The position numbers were made by a program, and so were the translations under genes. From Halalkalirubrum salinum (GTDB lineage: Archaea; Halobacteriota; Halobacteria; Halobacteriales; Haloferacaceae), in the NCBI RefSeq assembly GCF_005543295.1, contig NZ_SRSG01000010.1, forward strand, positions 1 through 64,000: a DNA stretch of 64,000 bases. The letters are read 5' to 3'. Every line of letters starts with the position of its first letter. Within the stretch, counting starts at the first letter, position 1. The notes beneath the pieces were generated by a model. It did not search any database. It saw only the letters and a program-made list of their open reading frames with translations, and was not told where the DNA came from. Positions 61,877 through 64,000 of the stretch are shown here, in pieces.

Positions 61877-62134
61877 ATGAGTACCGGTGTTGAACCGACA
61901 ATTACGCCCACAGACGATGGTGACAGGTGGGTAGCAAAAGACACCGAGACAGGTGTTGTGAGCCAAGGAAAAACCCGAGAAGAGGCCCTAGCCAATCTTG
62001 ATGAAGCGGTCGCAGGGTACCACGGCGAAGGGCGATCGCCCACGGACGAGGAACTCCGAGAGGCTGGAATTGATCCAGACAAGAACGTGTCTGGCGAGCC
62101 GAATGCCGACATTTTCGAGTCAGGACGAAAATAG
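61877..62134 (+). CDS. hicB: Orphan HicB-family antitoxin-like protein
   Basis: An 85-residue protein of the HicB fold: ITPTDDGDRWVAKDTETGVV and QGKTREEALANLDEAVAGYH match partial RNase H-like HicB. No HicA toxin precedes or follows; the next gene is on the other strand. It may be a leftover antitoxin or a stand-alone regulator. The C-terminal part is acidic and lacks an obvious DNA-binding domain. Confidence 0.8.
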   Translation: MSTGVEPTITPTDDGDRWVAKDTETGVVSQGKTREEALANLDEAVAGYHGEGRSPTDEELREAGIDPDKNVSGEPNADIFESGRK

Positions 62135-62138
62135 GTTC

Positions 62139-62624
62139 TCAACGATCGATCGAAAACGGATTCTCGCGTTCGGTCCACGCCCAGCCGGGCAGCCGGGTCT
62201 GGAATCCAGCGGCGAGCGCGGCGTCGAGGTCGTCCGCACCGGCGTTCTCGTCATCACTCCCGTGAGTGTGTATATCCGCAAAATGAAATGTCGCCTGCGC
62301 CAAAAGCGCCAACGGCTGCCCGCCGGCGATCGTCGCCGCAAGCTCGCGACCCAATACTTCGTCGACGATGAATCCCGGATAATCGCCGTCGACATCCAGC
62401 TCGCGGAGCAGCCCAACGAACCCGGTGATGTTCACCGCGAGATCGCCGTCGGCGAATACCTCGTCGACCGCCTGTTGGTAGTCTACGGTCGTAACCGACG
62501 CGACGTCGGTCTCGAACAGCGTTCCGAGCCGATCGCGCGTCTCGTTGATAAGTGGAACGACGATCGACGCGCGGTCACGGACGCGTCGATGCGCAGCGGC
62601 GACTCGTTTCGGAGTGACGTGCAT
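62139..62624 (-). CDS. Conserved-type haloarchaeal protein, unknown function
   Basis: A 161-residue protein that is mostly helical: PKRVAAAHRRVRDRASIVVP, DVASVTTVDYQQAVDEVFAD and LAVNITGFVGLLRELDVDGD. It has His and Asp residues near the middle (FHFADIHTHGSDDEN) but no known metal motif. Function unknown. Convergent with the hicB gene, four bases apart. Confidence 0.7.
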   Translation of the reverse strand: MHVTPKRVAAAHRRVRDRASIVVPLINETRDRLGTLFETDVASVTTVDYQQAVDEVFADGDLAVNITGFVGLLRELDVDGDYPGFIVDEVLGRELAATIAGGQPLALLAQATFHFADIHTHGSDDENAGADDLDAALAAGFQTRLPGWAWTERENPFSIDR

Positions 62625-62850
62625 GAGTCAACAACGCAGTCAAGATGCTTCGGGTTTGCGAAGGCTTTTATAACAATAAGCAAGTAGAGAGGACTAAGCG
62701 GGTTTTCGCTGCCTGTTCCCGCATTCGTACACCTATCAGACAGTATCAGTATATGTGCTCGAACGGTGCGACTCATGTGGCCGTATGGCCCTGTCGCAGT
62801 TCCGTCGATCGGCAACTGCGCATCCTCGCGCCGTCGAGTTTCTCCGAGAT
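62625..62850. other. Gap before fttA
   Basis: A/T boxes at 62663-62675 and 62748-62756 could drive fttA. An in-frame ATG at 62785 gives 22 more codons. I see no separate gene here. Confidence 0.5.
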
Positions 62851-64000
62851 ATGAGTTCAGTAGATAAACAACTCGACGAACTGAAAGCAGAAGTTGAAGA
62901 GCAGATCCCGAACGACATCACCGTTTCGGACGTCAAATACGAGGGTCCCGAACTCGTCCTGTACACGCCCGATCCAAAGCGCTTCGCGAGCGACGGCGAT
63001 CTCATTCGAACACTTGCGAGCCGGTTCCGAAAGCGGATTACAGTCCGTCCGGATCCGACCGCGCTGACCCAGACTGACGCCGCCGCAGAAAAGATCCGAT
63101 CGATCATCCCTGCAGAGGCGAACGTCACCGATTTGGATTTCCACCACGATACCGGAGAAGTCGTCATTGAGGCCGCAAAGCCGGGAATGGTGATCGGCCG
63201 CCACGGCTCAACGCTGCGAGAGATCACAAAAGAGGTCGGCTGGACCCCGGAGGTCGTTCGGACGCCGCCGATCGAGTCGTCGACAGTCTCGAACGTTCGA
63301 AATTTCCTCAAACAAGAGCGCGAGGATCGTCGTGACATCCTCGAACGCGTCGGTCGCCAGATCCACCGCGAGCAACTGAGCCGTGAAGAGTGGGTCCGAA
63401 TCTCGACGCTCGGGTGCTGTCGAGAGGTCGGTCGCGCGAGCTTCGTGCTCTCGACCGCAGACACCCGCATCCTGATCGACTGTGGGGACAAACCCGGCGC
63501 AGAGGGCGAAGTGCCGTACCTGCAAGTCCCGGAGGCGCTTGGCTCAGGAGCCAACTCGATCGACGCGGTCGTGTTGACCCACGCCCACCTCGATCACTCC
63601 GCGCTCGTCCCGCTGTTGTTCAAATACGGCTACGACGGCCCGATTTACTGTACAGAACCGACCCGGGATTTGATGGGACTGCTCCAGCTCGACTACCTCG
63701 ACGTGGCGGTCAAAGAAGGCCGGACGCCGCCGTACGAATCCGAGATGGTTCGAGAGACAATCAAACACACCATCCCGATCGAGTACGGCGACGTAACCGA
63801 CATTGCTCCCGACATCAAGCTCACCTTCCACAACGCAGGCCACATCCTCGGCTCTGCAGTGTCGCACTTCCACATCGGCGATGGGATGTACAACGTCGCG
63901 TTCTCAGGGGACATCCACTACGACGACACCCGCCTTTTCAACGGCGCAGTCAATGACTTCCCGCGCGTCGAAACCCTCGTCATGGAGTCGACGTACGGCG
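62851..64000 (+). CDS. fttA: Transcription termination factor FttA (aCPSF1), partial
   Basis: A beta-CASP metallo-beta-lactamase ribonuclease that ends transcription in archaea, cut by the window's right edge after 383 codons. The visible part has two N-terminal KH domains (about 1-150; VIGRHGSTLREITKE) and the start of the nuclease: LTHAHLDHSALVPLL is the HxHxDH zinc motif and SGDIHYDDTRLF another ligand part. Start at 62851; a further start at 62785 is possible. Confidence 0.95.
   Translation, partial: MSSVDKQLDELKAEVEEQIPNDITVSDVKYEGPELVLYTPDPKRFASDGDLIRTLASRFRKRITVRPDPTALTQTDAAAEKIRSIIPAEANVTDLDFHHDTGEVVIEAAKPGMVIGRHGSTLREITKEVGWTPEVVRTPPIESSTVSNVRNFLKQEREDRRDILERVGRQIHREQLSREEWVRISTLGCCREVGRASFVLSTADTRILIDCGDKPGAEGEVPYLQVPEALGSGANSIDAVVLTHAHLDHSALVPLLFKYGYDGPIYCTEPTRDLMGLLQLDYLDVAVKEGRTPPYESEMVRETIKHTIPIEYGDVTDIAPDIKLTFHNAGHILGSAVSHFHIGDGMYNVAFSGDIHYDDTRLFNGAVNDFPRVETLVMESTYG

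Overview
This window comes from a halophilic archaeon (class Halobacteria). The proteins are strongly acidic. Most genes have a TATA-like A/T box 25-30 bases before the start codon, as expected for leaderless mRNAs. The marker genes are archaeal or haloarchaeal: TFB, FttA, fibrillarin and Nop5, Cdc48, AglJ, archaeal GHMP-type shikimate kinase, haloarchaeal glutamate-cysteine ligase and many Halobacteria-only small families. CGATCG is strikingly common and CTAG is rare. I found no rRNA, tRNA, CRISPR array, integrase or insertion sequence.

Layout. 0.2-10 kb: cysE, a Tat lipoprotein, an operon of an ArlD/E-domain protein plus an actin-fold protein, alaX, an HD hydrolase, a sugar-nucleotide-type epimerase, an MFS carrier, a Ste24-type protease and a DUF123 protein. 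10-19 kb: gltB, a DEDD exonuclease, a bactofilin-like protein and aglJ separated by a 33-bp tandem repeat, then a DUF5789 gene and an AdkA-like kinase with a damaged P-loop. 19.2-21.8 kb: three toxin-antitoxin pairs, each bounded by a copy of the 3' end of the chorismate mutase gene aroQ, whose intact copy lies at the right edge. 22-29 kb: aroQ-aroK, cdc48, a rhomboid protease and small conserved haloarchaeal genes. 29.5-38 kb: branched-chain amino acid synthesis. leuA carries an apparent frameshift near its start. ilvB-ilvN-ilvC-(small ORF)-leuC-leuD-leuB form a tight operon preceded by a possible leader-peptide attenuator. 38-46 kb: a LOV-domain histidine kinase and a menaquinone cluster (menB-menA-menC, acyl-CoA ligase, enoyl-CoA hydratase). 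46-56 kb: coaD, gshA, fibrillarin-Nop5, two rhodaneses, tfb and a METTL5-like methyltransferase. 56-64 kb: a large rhomboid-family protein, a receiver-PAS-GAF-kinase, proS, an orphan HicB and the first part of fttA.

How genes work together. The ilv-leu genes encode acetohydroxyacid synthase through isopropylmalate dehydrogenase, so with leuA they cover most of valine, isoleucine and leucine synthesis. dihydroxyacid dehydratase and the aminotransferase are not in the window. aroK and aroQ belong to aromatic amino acid synthesis. The men genes make menaquinone. Fibrillarin and Nop5 form the C/D box RNP core. The most unusual features are the aroQ-end-bounded toxin-antitoxin array and the candidate ilv leader peptide and hairpin.
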